A stretch of DNA of 64,000 nt. It comes from Chitinophaga vietnamensis (GTDB lineage: Bacteria > Bacteroidota > Bacteroidia > Chitinophagales > Chitinophagaceae). Below, one piece after another: positions 34,156 to 43,629 of this stretch. Positions within the stretch are counted from its first letter, which is position 1, and each line of letters opens with the position of its first letter. A program made the translations under genes and the position numbers. Where the stretch lies: assembly GCF_902167635.1 (NCBI RefSeq), contig NZ_CABHMS010000003.1:558001-622000 (forward strand). Direction: 5' to 3'. The notes under the pieces are model-generated. The model saw only the letters and a list, made by a program, of their open reading frames with translations. It made no database searches and was not told the origin of the DNA.

Positions 34156-34842
34156 TTATTCTTCGGAAAGATAATAACCCATGCCGGTTTTTGTATGGAG
34201 GAGTTTATTGTCAAAGTCTTTGTCGATCTTCTTTCTCAGGAAGTTCATATATACTTCGATCACGTTGGTGCCGGTGTCAAAGTCAATATCCCAGACTTTT
34301 TCCGCGATGGTGAGTTTGGATATTACTTTCCCTTTGTGCAGCGCGAGAAATTCGAGCAGTTGGTATTCTTTGGCGGTGAGCGCGATTTTTTTGCCGCTGC
34401 GCGATACTTCTTTTTTCTCGCGGTCTATCTCGAGGTCGGCGATCACGATCTTGTATTGCGTGCTGTGCGGGGCGTCGGAGCCGGCGCGTTTCAGGAACAC
34501 GCGGATGCGGGCCAGCAGCTCGCGGAAATCGAAAGGCTTCACCAGGTAATCGTCGGCGCCCAGTTCAAAGGCTTGCATTTTATCTTCCATGCCGCCGAGT
34601 GCAGTGAGCATGATCACGGGTACGCGGTTATTTTTGCGGCGGATGACCTCACAAAGTTCATAGCCATTGCTATGCGGCAAATTGAGGTCGAGGATCACCA
34701 GGTCGTAATTATTGGTGCCGGCAAGACTTTTACCCATGCGGCCATCATAGGCCACATCTACGTCAAAGCCGTTTTCTTCGAGACCTTTCTTTACTGCATT
34801 CGCTACCTTCACTTCATCTTCTACGACGAGAATTTTTTGCAT
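34156..34842 (-). CDS. OmpR-family response regulator
   Basis: A 228-residue regulator with a receiver domain (acidic pair at VVEDE, phospho-acceptor Asp52 in ILDLNLP, Lys in VKPFDFREL) and a winged-helix OmpR/PhoB domain (LTAKEYQLLEFLALHKGKVIS, then VWDIDFDTGTNVIEVYMNFLR). It pairs with the kinase 20 bp downstream. It is only 11 bp after the ABC-F stop, so it may be read from that promoter. CusR/CzcR-type regulators have the same organisation. Confidence 0.93.
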   Translation of the reverse strand: MQKILVVEDEVKVANAVKKGLEENGFDVDVAYDGRMGKSLAGTNNYDLVILDLNLPHSNGYELCEVIRRKNNRVPVIMLTALGGMEDKMQAFELGADDYLVKPFDFRELLARIRVFLKRAGSDAPHSTQYKIVIADLEIDREKKEVSRSGKKIALTAKEYQLLEFLALHKGKVISKLTIAEKVWDIDFDTGTNVIEVYMNFLRKKIDKDFDNKLLHTKTGMGYYLSEE

Positions 34843-34853
34843 GATGCTGCTTT

Positions 34854-36836
34854 TTAACTTACCAGGGCTGCTTCCAGCTGCATGATCTTTTCAAACAATT
34901 CTTCGTATTGTTGGTTCGCTCTTTCCAGAAATTTCTGTACGTCCTGGTATTCGCTTTCCACCTGTGCGAACCGGGTTTTATCGCCGTAAGTGGCAGGATC
35001 TCCCAAACTGGCTTCCAGGCTGGCTTTGCGCTCTTTCAGGCTGGCCAGCTGGCCTTCTACCTGGGAGAACTGTTTCTGTTGTTTTTGCAGTTCGCGTTGC
35101 ACTTCTTTATTGATGGCGCCTTTGGGAGCCGCAGCAGGAGCGGCGGCCGGGCGGGTATCTTTTTTCGTATCTGCGTTCGCGTTATTGCCACCTGTAGGCG
35201 TTGATTTTACTGCCTGCTGTTGTTGTTGCTGTTGAAGGGCCATACGTTTTTTCCATTCTTCCCATTCTGCGTAGGTGCCTTTAAATTCCTTGATCTCACC
35301 GTCAACGATCTCCCATATCTTGTTGGCGGTCTGGCTCACGAAATAACGATCGTGCGAAACGAGCACCAGGCTGCCTTCGTACTTGGCGAGGGCATCGATC
35401 AGCATTTGCACGGAGTTCATGTCAAGGTGGTTCGTGGGCTCATCGAGCATGAGGAAGTTGGCCTGGCTGATGATGGTTTTCGCCAGCGCCACGCGGGCTT
35501 TTTCGCCACCGGAGAGGATGCGTATCTTTTTGAAAACGTCGTCGCCGGTAAAGAGGAAGCAACCGAGCAGCTGGCGCAATTCCAGTTCGGTGCGGCCACT
35601 GCCGGCATTTTTAAGCTCGTCCAGTATTTCGCTGTTAAGGTCGAGCGATTCCAGCTGGTGCTGTGCATAGAAGCTGGTTACTACGTTATGGCCGGGAGTG
35701 CGTTCGCCCTCAAAAGGTTCCATGCCGCCGATAATGCGCAGCAGCGTGGATTTACCCTTACCGTTGGCGCCGATCAGGGCGATCTTGTCGCCACGGTTGA
35801 TCTCCGCGCTGGTATTTTTCAGGATCACATTGTTCCCGAAACTTTTGCTCACGTTAGTGAGGGTGGCAAGTATCTTACCGGGTGTTTTATCGATGGTAAA
35901 GTTGATCCGGATCTTGGAAGGGCCATTATCTACCTGTTCCACACGTTCCAGTTTATCCAGGCGTTTCATGATACTCTGTGCCTGTGCGGCTTTGGAGGCT
36001 TTGGCTTTAAAGCGTTCGATGAAACGTTCCTGCTGGCGGATATAATCCTGCTGGTTTTCGTATGCGCGTTGCTGCATTTCGCGGCGCAGTTCTTTTTCCA
36101 CTTCATAGTCGGCATAGGTGCCGGCGTAATGATGCAGCTGTTGCTGGTATACCTCCACGATCTTGTTCACCATGCGATCGAGGAAGTAGCGGTCGTGCGA
36201 AACGATGATCACGGCTCCATTGTAGCCGATGAGGTACCTTTCCAGCCATTCGATGGAGGGGAGGTCCAGGTGGTTGGTGGGCTCATCGAGCATGAGTACA
36301 TCGGGCTGCTGAAGGATCAGGCGGGCGAGGAGCACGCGCATGCGCCAGCCTCCGGAGAACTGGCTGTAGGGGCGGTCGAGATCGGCGGTGCTGAAGCCAA
36401 GGCCTTCCAGTACCTGGGCGGTCTTGTGTTTCATATTATAGCCGTCGAGCGCTTCAAATTCATGGAGTTTGTCGCTGAATTCGTGCAACAGCGCGTCGCT
36501 CTGGTGTTCTTCCAGTTCTTTGGTGATACGCTCGATATCTTTCTCCAGCTCCAGCGCTTTGCCAAAGGCCATCATACCCACGGTGAGGATAGATTCGTCT
36601 GTCTCAAAGCTGAGCAGGTCCTGGTTAAAGAACCCGATGGTAACGTTCTTGCTTTTATTGATACTGCCTTTTGAAACAGAATATTCGCCATTGATGATGC
36701 GCAGGAGTGTTGATTTGCCTGTTCCGTTCAACCCGATGAGACCTACGCGGTCGCCGGGTTCAATGTGCCAAGAAGAATCTTCCAGTATCACCCTGGAGCC
36801 AAACTCGAACGTAATGTCCTGTATACCTATCAACAT
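34854..36836 (-). CDS. ABC-F family ATPase
   Basis: A soluble protein of about 660 residues with two ABC domains: Walker A GLNGTGKST with signature FSGGWRMRV, then GANGKGKST with LSGGEKARV, both followed by LDEPTNHLD. A linker between them (EKELRREMQQRAYENQQDYI region) and a C-terminal coiled coil with a Gln- and Ala-rich lead-in complete it. ABC-F proteins act at the ribosomal E site. The longest frame begins at 36866, but a -7 element (36871-36864) overlaps that codon, so ATG 36836 (MLIGIQDITFEFGSR) is the start. Confidence 0.92.
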   Translation of the reverse strand: MLIGIQDITFEFGSRVILEDSSWHIEPGDRVGLIGLNGTGKSTLLRIINGEYSVSKGSINKSKNVTIGFFNQDLLSFETDESILTVGMMAFGKALELEKDIERITKELEEHQSDALLHEFSDKLHEFEALDGYNMKHKTAQVLEGLGFSTADLDRPYSQFSGGWRMRVLLARLILQQPDVLMLDEPTNHLDLPSIEWLERYLIGYNGAVIIVSHDRYFLDRMVNKIVEVYQQQLHHYAGTYADYEVEKELRREMQQRAYENQQDYIRQQERFIERFKAKASKAAQAQSIMKRLDKLERVEQVDNGPSKIRINFTIDKTPGKILATLTNVSKSFGNNVILKNTSAEINRGDKIALIGANGKGKSTLLRIIGGMEPFEGERTPGHNVVTSFYAQHQLESLDLNSEILDELKNAGSGRTELELRQLLGCFLFTGDDVFKKIRILSGGEKARVALAKTIISQANFLMLDEPTNHLDMNSVQMLIDALAKYEGSLVLVSHDRYFVSQTANKIWEIVDGEIKEFKGTYAEWEEWKKRMALQQQQQQQAVKSTPTGGNNANADTKKDTRPAAAPAAAPKGAINKEVQRELQKQQKQFSQVEGQLASLKERKASLEASLGDPATYGDKTRFAQVESEYQDVQKFLERANQQYEELFEKIMQLEAALVS

Positions 36837-36863
36837 AAAAAATGAAAACTTGAGTAAAACGTG

Positions 36864-36871
36864 CAAAGATA
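36864..36871 (-). promoter_or_regulatory. -7 element of the ABC-F gene
   Basis: TATCTTTG on the minus strand, about 27 bp ahead of ATG 36836. It defines the start of a probable five-gene leftward transcript. No good -33 element is visible. Confidence 0.7.
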
Positions 36872-36923
36872 AAGATTATAAGGATAATTAAGAGATTATC
36901 ATTACAATGCATGACAATTCCTT

Positions 36924-36931
36924 TAGTTTTG
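36924..36931 (+). promoter_or_regulatory. -7 element of the DUF3347 gene
   Basis: TAGTTTTG, an exact TAnnTTTG match, 18 bp before ATG 36950. It faces away from the ABC-F promoter across about 50 bp. Confidence 0.6.
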
Positions 36932-36949
36932 TTGCACAAATAAGGAACT

Positions 36950-37534
36950 ATGAATTTGAAAGTATGCGTACCTGCGGGGTTATTGCTCGTTACGGTGTTG
37001 TTTTCCTGCCAGCAGCAGGCGCCGAAACAGGAGGAGCATTCGTCCGCATCCACAGCGGCTTTGCAGGCGCCCTATAGCCAGGTCTATTACGATTCCCTGC
37101 AATCGGCCATGAGTGCCTATCACCAGTTAACCGCCGCTTTCGTGAAATCCGACAGTGGTGCAGCGTCGCTTGCGGCGGCCGTGCTCCGGCAGCATATCGA
37201 CAGCCTCCCGGTGCAACTCCTGCAGATGGATAGCGCCCGCCTCAGTAACATTACCGGCATCAAAGGGAGTATCAGCGCCGAGCTCACAGGCCTCTGCGGC
37301 GAACCTTCCCTCGATGGCAAACGCGCTTCCTACCAGATGGTATCTGATATGCTCTACGACCTGGTGAAAAACACCGGCCTGAAAGGCCATACACTTTATC
37401 ATCAGTATTGCCCGATGGCATTCGATGATAAAGGGGCCTACTGGCTCAGCGACAAGGCTGGTATTGAAAATCCTTACTTCGGCAGCAAGATGCTCCATTG
37501 CGGAGAAACCAGCGATTCGCTGATCTACAAATAG
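36950..37534 (+). CDS. DUF3347 lipoprotein (metal-associated family)
   Basis: A 194-residue lipoprotein (lipobox LFSC, Cys20). The DUF3347 region starts YYDSLQSAMSAYHQLTAAFV and ends with the diagnostic HQYCPMAFDDKGAYWLSD and NPYFGSKMLHCG. The paired Cys, Met and His residues suggest copper or another soft metal. DUF3347 is often joined to or near CusB-like adaptors in Bacteroidota. Here it stands alone and divergent from the operon that carries the shortened adaptor. A metal-binding role is inference from family context. Confidence 0.83.
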   Translation: MNLKVCVPAGLLLVTVLFSCQQQAPKQEEHSSASTAALQAPYSQVYYDSLQSAMSAYHQLTAAFVKSDSGAASLAAAVLRQHIDSLPVQLLQMDSARLSNITGIKGSISAELTGLCGEPSLDGKRASYQMVSDMLYDLVKNTGLKGHTLYHQYCPMAFDDKGAYWLSDKAGIENPYFGSKMLHCGETSDSLIYK

Positions 37535-37543
37535 ATGATGGCG

Positions 37544-37642
37544 CAGTAAATCGTAGCGGAGAAAATTTCACAAATACATCAAACAGGAAATTTTTTATGG
37601 TGTAATTTTTGTTGCATCTTTTCCCCGATTTACGATTTACTG
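37544..37642. repeat. Inverted repeat I
   Basis: CAGTAAATCGTA (37544-37555) pairs perfectly with TACGATTTACTG (37631-37642); the next bases (GAGAAAA with TTTTCCCC) extend it imperfectly. It follows the DUF3347 stop by 9 bp and its right arm ends 8 bp before the -7 box of the next gene. Confidence 0.8.
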
Positions 37643-37650
37643 TATAACCA

Positions 37651-37658
37651 TATCTTTG
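37651..37658 (+). promoter_or_regulatory. -7 element abutting a start codon
   Basis: TATCTTTG ends one base before ATG 37660. If used, the mRNA would be leaderless or would start within the first codons. Confidence 0.55.
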
Positions 37659-37659
37659 T

Positions 37660-40020
37660 ATGAATAACATATTCGCGGCTATTCTATTGCTACTGGCATG
37701 CCTGGTGCATACAGCGAGCGCACAACACTACACTATCAGCGGATATGTGAAAGACAGTACCAACGGCGAATCCATGCCAGGCGCCACTATCCACGTTCAA
37801 AGTACTACTACCGGCGTGCAAACCAATCATTACGGATTTTATTCTCTCACCTTGCCTGCGGGCGATTATCAATTAGAAGTTACTTTTCTCGGTTATCAAC
37901 CACGTACCGTGTCGGTATCTTTACATAGCAGTGTGATGCAAAATGTGGAAATGCTGCCGCGGTCGTATCAGGCGAAGGAGGTCGTGATTACGAGCGACAA
38001 AAGAAAAGATGCCAATGTCAAGAACACGGAAATGGGAAAAGTGGAGATGGCCACTTCCCATGTTAAAAAGCTGCCTGCCCTGATGGGAGAGGTAGATGTG
38101 TTGAAAGCCCTGCAACTGATGCCGGGCGTGCAGGCCGCGGGCGAGGGCAATGCCGGTTTCTATGTGCGTGGTGGCGGCCCCGACCAGAACCTCATCCTGC
38201 TGGATGAGGCGCCAGTATACAATACCGGCCACCTTTTCGGATTTTTCTCGGTGTTCAATTCCGATGCCATCCGTAGCACCACTTTGATCAAAGGCGGTAT
38301 GCCTGCAAACTATGGCGGCCGCCTTTCCTCTGTGGTGGACGTTTCCATGAAAGAAGGTAACAATAAGGAATGGCAGGGAGAAGGCGGACTGGGCTTGATC
38401 GCATCACGACTATCGCTGCAAGGTCCATTGAAAAAAGATAAGGCTTCCTTCATCGTATCGGCCCGCCGTACTTATATTGATCTTGTCACCAAGCCCTATG
38501 TAAATGGAACTTCGTATAAGGGTTCGGGTTATTATTTTTATGATCTGAACCTGAAGATGAATTATATTTTTTCAGAGAAAGACCGCCTTTACCTGAGTGG
38601 TTACCTGGGAAAAGATGTGTTCAATTTCAACAGCGGCGACCGCACCTTCGGTATCAATATCCCCTGGGGCAATACCACGGCCACTTTGCGCTGGAACCAC
38701 GTATTCAGTAAAAAACTCTTTTCCAATACTTCCCTCATCTACAATAAATACCAGTTTGAATTTAATGCGCTGCAGAAAAATTTCAGGGTCCAGTTATTGT
38801 CTGGTATCAGCGATGGCAATGCCAAACTTGATTTTGATTACTATCCTGGCCCTAAACATCATATCAAGTTTGGCGGTAACTACATCTTTCACCAGTTCAC
38901 ACCGTCTACCGTCAGCGGAGGGCAGGATACCACGCAGTTTAAGCCAGACAACACTTTCCGGAAGTATGCGCATGAAGCCGGGTTGTACATCATGGATGAT
39001 TGGGAGATATCGCCCAGCTTGCAACTGAATGCCGGCTTACGTTACAGTGGATTTATGCAGATCGGGCCTTATACCCGGTATACTATGGATGCTTCGGGTC
39101 ACAAAACGGATACTGTCACCTATCGCAAATGGGAGCCGGTACGCCGCTATGGCGGCCTGGAACCCAGGCTGATCCTGCGTTACGCCTGGAACAACAAAAA
39201 CTCCGTGAAGGCATCGGTAACGCGCAATTACCAGTTCATTCACCTGGTATCCAATACAGGAACTACTTTACCTACAGACGTATGGGTGCCGAGTACTTAC
39301 CTGGTGAGGCCGCAGATATCCTGGCAGTATAGTGCAGGCTATTTCCGCAATTTTAACGATAATACCTGGGAAGCCTCTGTGGAAGCGTATTACAAGGAGA
39401 TGTCCAATCAGATAGAATACAAGGAAGGGTATACGCCTTCTTTAAGAGATCCGGAGCAGGATTTTGTTTTCGGTAAGGGAAGATCGTACGGACTGGAATT
39501 GTTTGTGAACAAACGGAAAGGGCAGTTCACCGGTTGGATTGGCTATACGCTGGCCTGGGCCTGGCGGCAATTTCCACAGCTGAACAACGGTAAGGAATTT
39601 CCTGCGAAATACGACCGGCGTCATGATCTGTCGCTCGTAGGTACTTACGATATCAATAAAAGATGGACCTTATCGGGCGTATTCATTTTCGGATCGGGTA
39701 ATACCACTACCTTACCGGAATCTTTTTACTTTATGGAAGGCACGCTGGTGCAGGGTTACGGGCAGATCAATTCTTACCGGATGGAGGCTTACCATCGTCT
39801 CGACCTGGCGGCAACGTACACGCCTATACCGAAAAAACCGAACCGGCGCTGGAGGAGCAGCTGGTCGTTCTCTATCTATAATGTATACAACCGGAAGAAT
39901 CCGTATTTCCTCTACTTCAAGCAGGAGGGTGGTGTGTTAGATGGAGCAGTGAAGGTATCGGCGAAGCAGGTATCGCTATTTCCGATCATACCTTCAGTAA
40001 CATATAACTTCAAGTTTTAA
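37660..40020 (+). CDS. TonB-dependent receptor with carboxypeptidase-like domain
   Basis: A 786-residue outer-membrane receptor. The signal peptide is MNNIFAAILLLLACLVHTASA, followed by a carboxypeptidase-like domain (ISGYVKDSTNGESMPGATI, FLGYQPRTV), a plug with ALQLMPGVQAAGEGNAGFYV and RGGGPDQNLILLDEAPVYN, then a barrel ending TYNFKF. This plug type occurs in a large Bacteroidota group annotated as receptors of unknown substrate. There is no later usable start, so ATG 37660 is kept despite the promoter element just upstream. It appears to be a single-gene unit. Confidence 0.92.
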   Translation: MNNIFAAILLLLACLVHTASAQHYTISGYVKDSTNGESMPGATIHVQSTTTGVQTNHYGFYSLTLPAGDYQLEVTFLGYQPRTVSVSLHSSVMQNVEMLPRSYQAKEVVITSDKRKDANVKNTEMGKVEMATSHVKKLPALMGEVDVLKALQLMPGVQAAGEGNAGFYVRGGGPDQNLILLDEAPVYNTGHLFGFFSVFNSDAIRSTTLIKGGMPANYGGRLSSVVDVSMKEGNNKEWQGEGGLGLIASRLSLQGPLKKDKASFIVSARRTYIDLVTKPYVNGTSYKGSGYYFYDLNLKMNYIFSEKDRLYLSGYLGKDVFNFNSGDRTFGINIPWGNTTATLRWNHVFSKKLFSNTSLIYNKYQFEFNALQKNFRVQLLSGISDGNAKLDFDYYPGPKHHIKFGGNYIFHQFTPSTVSGGQDTTQFKPDNTFRKYAHEAGLYIMDDWEISPSLQLNAGLRYSGFMQIGPYTRYTMDASGHKTDTVTYRKWEPVRRYGGLEPRLILRYAWNNKNSVKASVTRNYQFIHLVSNTGTTLPTDVWVPSTYLVRPQISWQYSAGYFRNFNDNTWEASVEAYYKEMSNQIEYKEGYTPSLRDPEQDFVFGKGRSYGLELFVNKRKGQFTGWIGYTLAWAWRQFPQLNNGKEFPAKYDRRHDLSLVGTYDINKRWTLSGVFIFGSGNTTTLPESFYFMEGTLVQGYGQINSYRMEAYHRLDLAATYTPIPKKPNRRWRSSWSFSIYNVYNRKNPYFLYFKQEGGVLDGAVKVSAKQVSLFPIIPSVTYNFKF

Positions 40021-40070
40021 AAAATAGGACAGACAATATTGGAATGCTACAGGAAGACAATGTTAGCGGG

Positions 40071-40460
40071 TTATGAAACGGTATTGCCCAGATACTTGTG
40101 TATCAGGTAGAGGCCTCCGAGAATGGTGAGCACACAGGTGATCACATTCAGGTGCAGGTTGGCCTTGATGCTGCTGAGATCTTTGGCAATGTTGGTTTCC
40201 AGTTTGCCGATACGGTCTGTGAAGCCTGTCTCCATTTTTGACATCAAAAGCAGTACATCATGAATATCGTCCTTGGTTGCGATTTTTTTGCTGTCTTCCT
40301 TGGTAAGAAAATCAGCAGCAAGGATGCGAAGCTCCTCTTTAGTTGTTGCGCTGCAACTATCGCCCAGCGTACTCACAAGATGCCTGGCTTTGTCGTCGGA
40401 AAGATGCAGGTCATTCCGGAAAATGTCGTAAAGCTCTAAACGTGCTTCCATTCTGGTCAT
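40071..40460 (-). CDS. Coiled-coil protein with C-terminal membrane anchor
   Basis: A 129-residue protein beginning MTRMEARLELYDIF. The middle (KEDSKKIATKDDIHDVLLLM, then TDRIGKLETNIAKDLSSIKANL) is heptad-like, and a single hydrophobic helix lies near the end (VITCVLTILGGLYLIHKYL). It resembles the DUF1640/CCDC90-like group by layout. The frame is open upstream to 40565, but those extra residues look non-coding. Function is unknown; such proteins may be membrane-tethered scaffolds. Confidence 0.65.
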   Translation of the reverse strand: MTRMEARLELYDIFRNDLHLSDDKARHLVSTLGDSCSATTKEELRILAADFLTKEDSKKIATKDDIHDVLLLMSKMETGFTDRIGKLETNIAKDLSSIKANLHLNVITCVLTILGGLYLIHKYLGNTVS

Positions 40461-40640
40461 ATTGTTTTGGTTAAGAATAAACAATGTTGTTAACCCTTTG
40501 CCTGTCTGCATTTCCAGGAATTGGTGTGGAGAATTGTTGGTTTTTCTACCACGAATGTCTGTCAATATTTTCGATCTGCAAAACGCCTTTTTCGCCAGAA
40601 TATTGGCTATCTCTCAAGACTATACGAAAAGTACTAAAAC

Positions 40641-40696
40641 GATAATTCCCTCTACAGTACTGATTTTGAAGAGATCAATCTGTAGAGGGAATTATC
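40641..40696. terminator. Hairpin downstream of the PAP2 gene
   Basis: A perfect 17-bp stem, GATAATTCCCTCTACAG with its complement, around a 22-base loop. It lies 27 bp past the stop of the leftward phosphatase. No U run is seen. Confidence 0.7.
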
Positions 40697-40722
40697 AGTA
40701 TGAAAGAAAATAATCGGAAAAA

Positions 40723-41343
40723 TTATTGTGCGGAGAACTTTGTTCTGCGTTTTTTGCGCAACCATTTGTTGCCTTCATAACACAGCCATGCGCTGCCAGC
40801 GCCTACCAGTGCGCCTCCCAGCACATCGCTGGGATAATGCATGCCCAGTTCCATGCGGGAGTATCCTACCGCGCCCGCCCAAACGAAGGCAGGTACTGCG
40901 ATATACCATTTCTTGAATTGCAAGGTAAGGCTGGTAGCCGTTGCAAAAGCAATACTGGCGTGCCCGGAAGGGAAGGAATAGGGCTCCGCTTTCTGCTTGC
41001 GAACAATGAAATCATATTTGTCGTAAGGGCGCTCGCGGTTCACCACCCTTTTGAGTACAAAGGCGGCGCCTGCGGCTACTATCTGGGTGGCAGCCAGCTG
41101 ATAGGCCGACCATTTCAGGGAACTGTCGTGCCTGATCAGTCCGGCCGTAAACAATCCCGCTGTGGTAGCGATGCTGAGCGGATAAGTACTTTCAGTCAGG
41201 AACTTGCAGGTTTGATCACCATGCGTACTTGGGCCATTAATGGCGTCCAGCAAATTGATATCTATGTTTTGTGCCTGGCCGGTACGCGCCGCCAGCAACA
41301 GGATCCCCAACAGGAGGTAACGGAACAGATGATTTTTTTGCAT
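40723..41343 (-). CDS. PAP2-family membrane phosphatase
   Basis: A protein of about 206 residues with an N-terminal signal or anchor (YLLLGILLLAARTGQAQ) and the three phosphatase motifs: KRVVNRERP, FPSGHASIAF and SRMELGMHYPSDVLGG. Relatives dephosphorylate undecaprenyl pyrophosphate or phosphatidate at the membrane. The frame is open to 41370, but a -7 element at 41355-41348 lies just before ATG 41343, which is therefore the preferred start. The basic tail LRKKRRTK is probably cytoplasmic or periplasmic; this cannot be decided. Confidence 0.9.
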   Translation of the reverse strand: MQKNHLFRYLLLGILLLAARTGQAQNIDINLLDAINGPSTHGDQTCKFLTESTYPLSIATTAGLFTAGLIRHDSSLKWSAYQLAATQIVAAGAAFVLKRVVNRERPYDKYDFIVRKQKAEPYSFPSGHASIAFATATSLTLQFKKWYIAVPAFVWAGAVGYSRMELGMHYPSDVLGGALVGAGSAWLCYEGNKWLRKKRRTKFSAQ

Positions 41344-41347
41344 GGCG

Positions 41348-41355
41348 CAAATATA
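41348..41355 (-). promoter_or_regulatory. -7 element abutting the PAP2 start
   Basis: TATATTTG on the minus strand ends four bases before ATG 41343. Like 37651-37658 it suggests a leaderless or very short-leader mRNA. Confidence 0.55.
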
Positions 41356-41451
41356 ATGCAGTTGCATCATCGGCGACTATTATGTTTCGCGGAAAAATAC
41401 TTAAATTACAAATTCTGAAATGCAAAAGGCTGTTTGCTAAAAGTGAATAGC

Positions 41452-41459
41452 TATATTTG
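41452..41459 (+). promoter_or_regulatory. -7 element of thrS
   Basis: TATATTTG, 40-60 bp before the thrS start; a TTTG 15 bases upstream is closer than usual. There is no long leader or T-box-like structure. Confidence 0.6.
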
Positions 41460-41520
41460 CAACCATTTTATAAAGGAAATATAGCGCATGTAAAAACAGA
41501 TGGCGCTAACAGTAAAACGT

Positions 41521-43461
41521 ATGATAAATATCACTTTTCCGGATGGTGCAGTACGACAGTATGAACAAGGGGTAACTGCATTGGACATTGCTAAATCCAT
41601 CAGCGAAGGATTGGCACGTAAGGTATTGGCAGCAAAAGTTGACGGGCAGGTAATCGATGCCACCCGCCCGATCACAACGGACGGCACGCTCCAACTGCTT
41701 ACGTGGACGGACACGGATGGCAAAGCTACGATGTGGCATTCCTCCGCGCACCTGATGGCCGAAGCCCTGGAAGCCCTGTATCCGGGCGTGAAACTGGGTA
41801 TTGGCCCCGCTATTGAGAACGGATTTTATTATGATATAGACCTGGGTGGAAGAACGATCACGGATGAGGACCTGAAAAAAGTAGAAGCTAAAATGGTGGA
41901 GCTGTCCAAACACAACAGCGTTTACCAGCGTAAAGAGGTGAGCAAGGCCGACGCCCTGAAATACTTCACAGAAAAAGGTGATGAATATAAACTGGAACTG
42001 ATCAACGATCTGCAGGACGGTTCCATTACTTTCTATACCCAGGGCGGATTTACGGACCTGTGCCGCGGCCCGCACATCCCTAACACCGGCTTCATCAAAG
42101 CGATCAAGCTCACCAACATCGCCGGCGCTTACTGGCGCGGGAATGAAAAGAACAAGATGCTTACCCGCATCTATGGTATCACATTCCCTACGCAGAAAGA
42201 ACTGGATGAATACCTGACCCTGGTGGAAGAGGCGAAGAAGCGCGACCATCGCAAGCTGGGCAAGGAACTGGAACTGTTCACCTTTTCCGAAAAGGTGGGC
42301 CTGGGCCTGCCTATGTGGCTGCCAAAAGGCGCGCTGCTGCGCGAACGTCTGCAACGTTTCCTCCAGGAAGCCCAGATGGCCAGCGGATACCTGCCTGTGG
42401 TAACGCCGCACATTGGTAATAAAAACCTGTACGTGACTTCCGGTCACTACGAGAAATATGGTAAAGACAGCTTCCAGCCAATACATACGCCGGAAGAAGG
42501 CGAGGAGTTCATGCTCAAACCTATGAACTGCCCGCATCACTGCGAACTGTACAAAGCGTCGCCGAAATCGTACAAGGAGCTGCCAGTGCGCTTTGCAGAA
42601 TTTGGTACCGTATACCGCTATGAGCAACATGGCGAACTGCATGGCCTCACCCGCGTAAGAGGATTTACTCAGGATGATGCGCATCTTTTCTGCCGTCCCG
42701 ACCAGGTAAAAGAAGAGTTCATCAAGGTGATCGACCTGGTACTTTACGTATTCAACAGCCTGGGCTTTACCAATTACACCGCACAGGTATCGCTGCGCGA
42801 TAAAGAAGACCGCGCCAAATATATTGGTACAGATGAGAACTGGGCGCTGGCTGAACAGGCGATCATCGAATCCGCTGCGGAGAAGGGCCTCCCTACAGTA
42901 GTGGAATACGGCGAGGCTGCGTTCTATGGCCCCAAGCTCGATTTTATGGTGAAAGACGCCCTGGGCCGCAAGTGGCAACTGGGTACCATCCAGGTGGACT
43001 ACAACCTGCCGGAGCGTTTTGAACTGGAGTACATTGGCGCCGATAACCAGCGTCATCGTCCGGTGATGATCCACCGTGCGCCATTCGGCTCACTGGAGCG
43101 CTTCATCGCCGTGCTGATCGAACACTGTGGCGGTAAGTTCCCATTGTGGCTGGCGCCTACACAGGTGAAGATCCTGCCGATCAGCGACAAGAGCCAGGCT
43201 TACGCAGAAAAAGTAGCAGAATTGCTGAAAAAAGCAGAAATTCGCGCTGAGATTGACGACAGGAGCGAAAAGATCGGTAAAAAGATCCGCGAGGCCGAGC
43301 TGGCAAAAATCCCGTATATGCTTGTCCTTGGCGAAAAAGAAGCTGCCGACAACCTCGTGGCGGTTCGCCGCCAGTCGAAAGGAGACCTGGGAACCATGAC
43401 CCTTGAACAGTTCACCGCAGTGGTGAACGAAGAAGTGGTAAACAGAAAACCATTCGAATGA
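41521..43461 (+). CDS. thrS: Threonyl-tRNA synthetase
   Basis: About 646 residues, full length for the family. It charges tRNA-Thr in the cytosol. In order: TGS domain ([16 protein letters not shown]), editing domain with [12 protein letters not shown], class II catalytic core (motif 2 in [20 protein letters not shown], zinc-binding Cys in [10 protein letters not shown], motif 3 in [12 protein letters not shown]) and an anticodon-binding domain ([12 protein letters not shown]). ATG 41521 matches the usual N-terminus; ATG 41500 would add seven residues. infC follows after 168 bp. Confidence 0.97.
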   Translation: MINITFPDGAVRQYEQGVTALDIAKSISEGLARKVLAAKVDGQVIDATRPITTDGTLQLLTWTDTDGKATMWHSSAHLMAEALEALYPGVKLGIGPAIENGFYYDIDLGGRTITDEDLKKVEAKMVELSKHNSVYQRKEVSKADALKYFTEKGDEYKLELINDLQDGSITFYTQGGFTDLCRGPHIPNTGFIKAIKLTNIAGAYWRGNEKNKMLTRIYGITFPTQKELDEYLTLVEEAKKRDHRKLGKELELFTFSEKVGLGLPMWLPKGALLRERLQRFLQEAQMASGYLPVVTPHIGNKNLYVTSGHYEKYGKDSFQPIHTPEEGEEFMLKPMNCPHHCELYKASPKSYKELPVRFAEFGTVYRYEQHGELHGLTRVRGFTQDDAHLFCRPDQVKEEFIKVIDLVLYVFNSLGFTNYTAQVSLRDKEDRAKYIGTDENWALAEQAIIESAAEKGLPTVVEYGEAAFYGPKLDFMVKDALGRKWQLGTIQVDYNLPERFELEYIGADNQRHRPVMIHRAPFGSLERFIAVLIEHCGGKFPLWLAPTQVKILPISDKSQAYAEKVAELLKKAEIRAEIDDRSEKIGKKIREAELAKIPYMLVLGEKEAADNLVAVRRQSKGDLGTMTLEQFTAVVNEEVVNRKPFE

Positions 43462-43543
43462 TCCTTATAAATGTGGAAAAAAAGTATATAAAACTTCGAA
43501 CATTACAGATTTCGGGTATGTTAATTGCTTGAATTTTTCACAT

Positions 43544-43551
43544 TACATTTG
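43544..43551 (+). promoter_or_regulatory. -7 element between thrS and infC
   Basis: TACATTTG, matching TAnnTTTG, about 78 bp ahead of infC. Downstream, GGTCCATGG and GTGGACC form a short inverted repeat (about 43569-43596) in the leader, possibly related to infC control. Confidence 0.5.
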
Positions 43552-43629
43552 TATAGAATTGTTTTTGGTCCATGGAAGGTATGTGGACCATGGACTATGG
43601 CAATTATTTAATTAACTTTTATTTTTTTA

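Noticed and set aside
36837-36866. Ten extra N-terminal residues on the ABC-F protein
   Set aside because: The -7 box TATCTTTG overlaps the proposed start codon, so the mRNA cannot include it.
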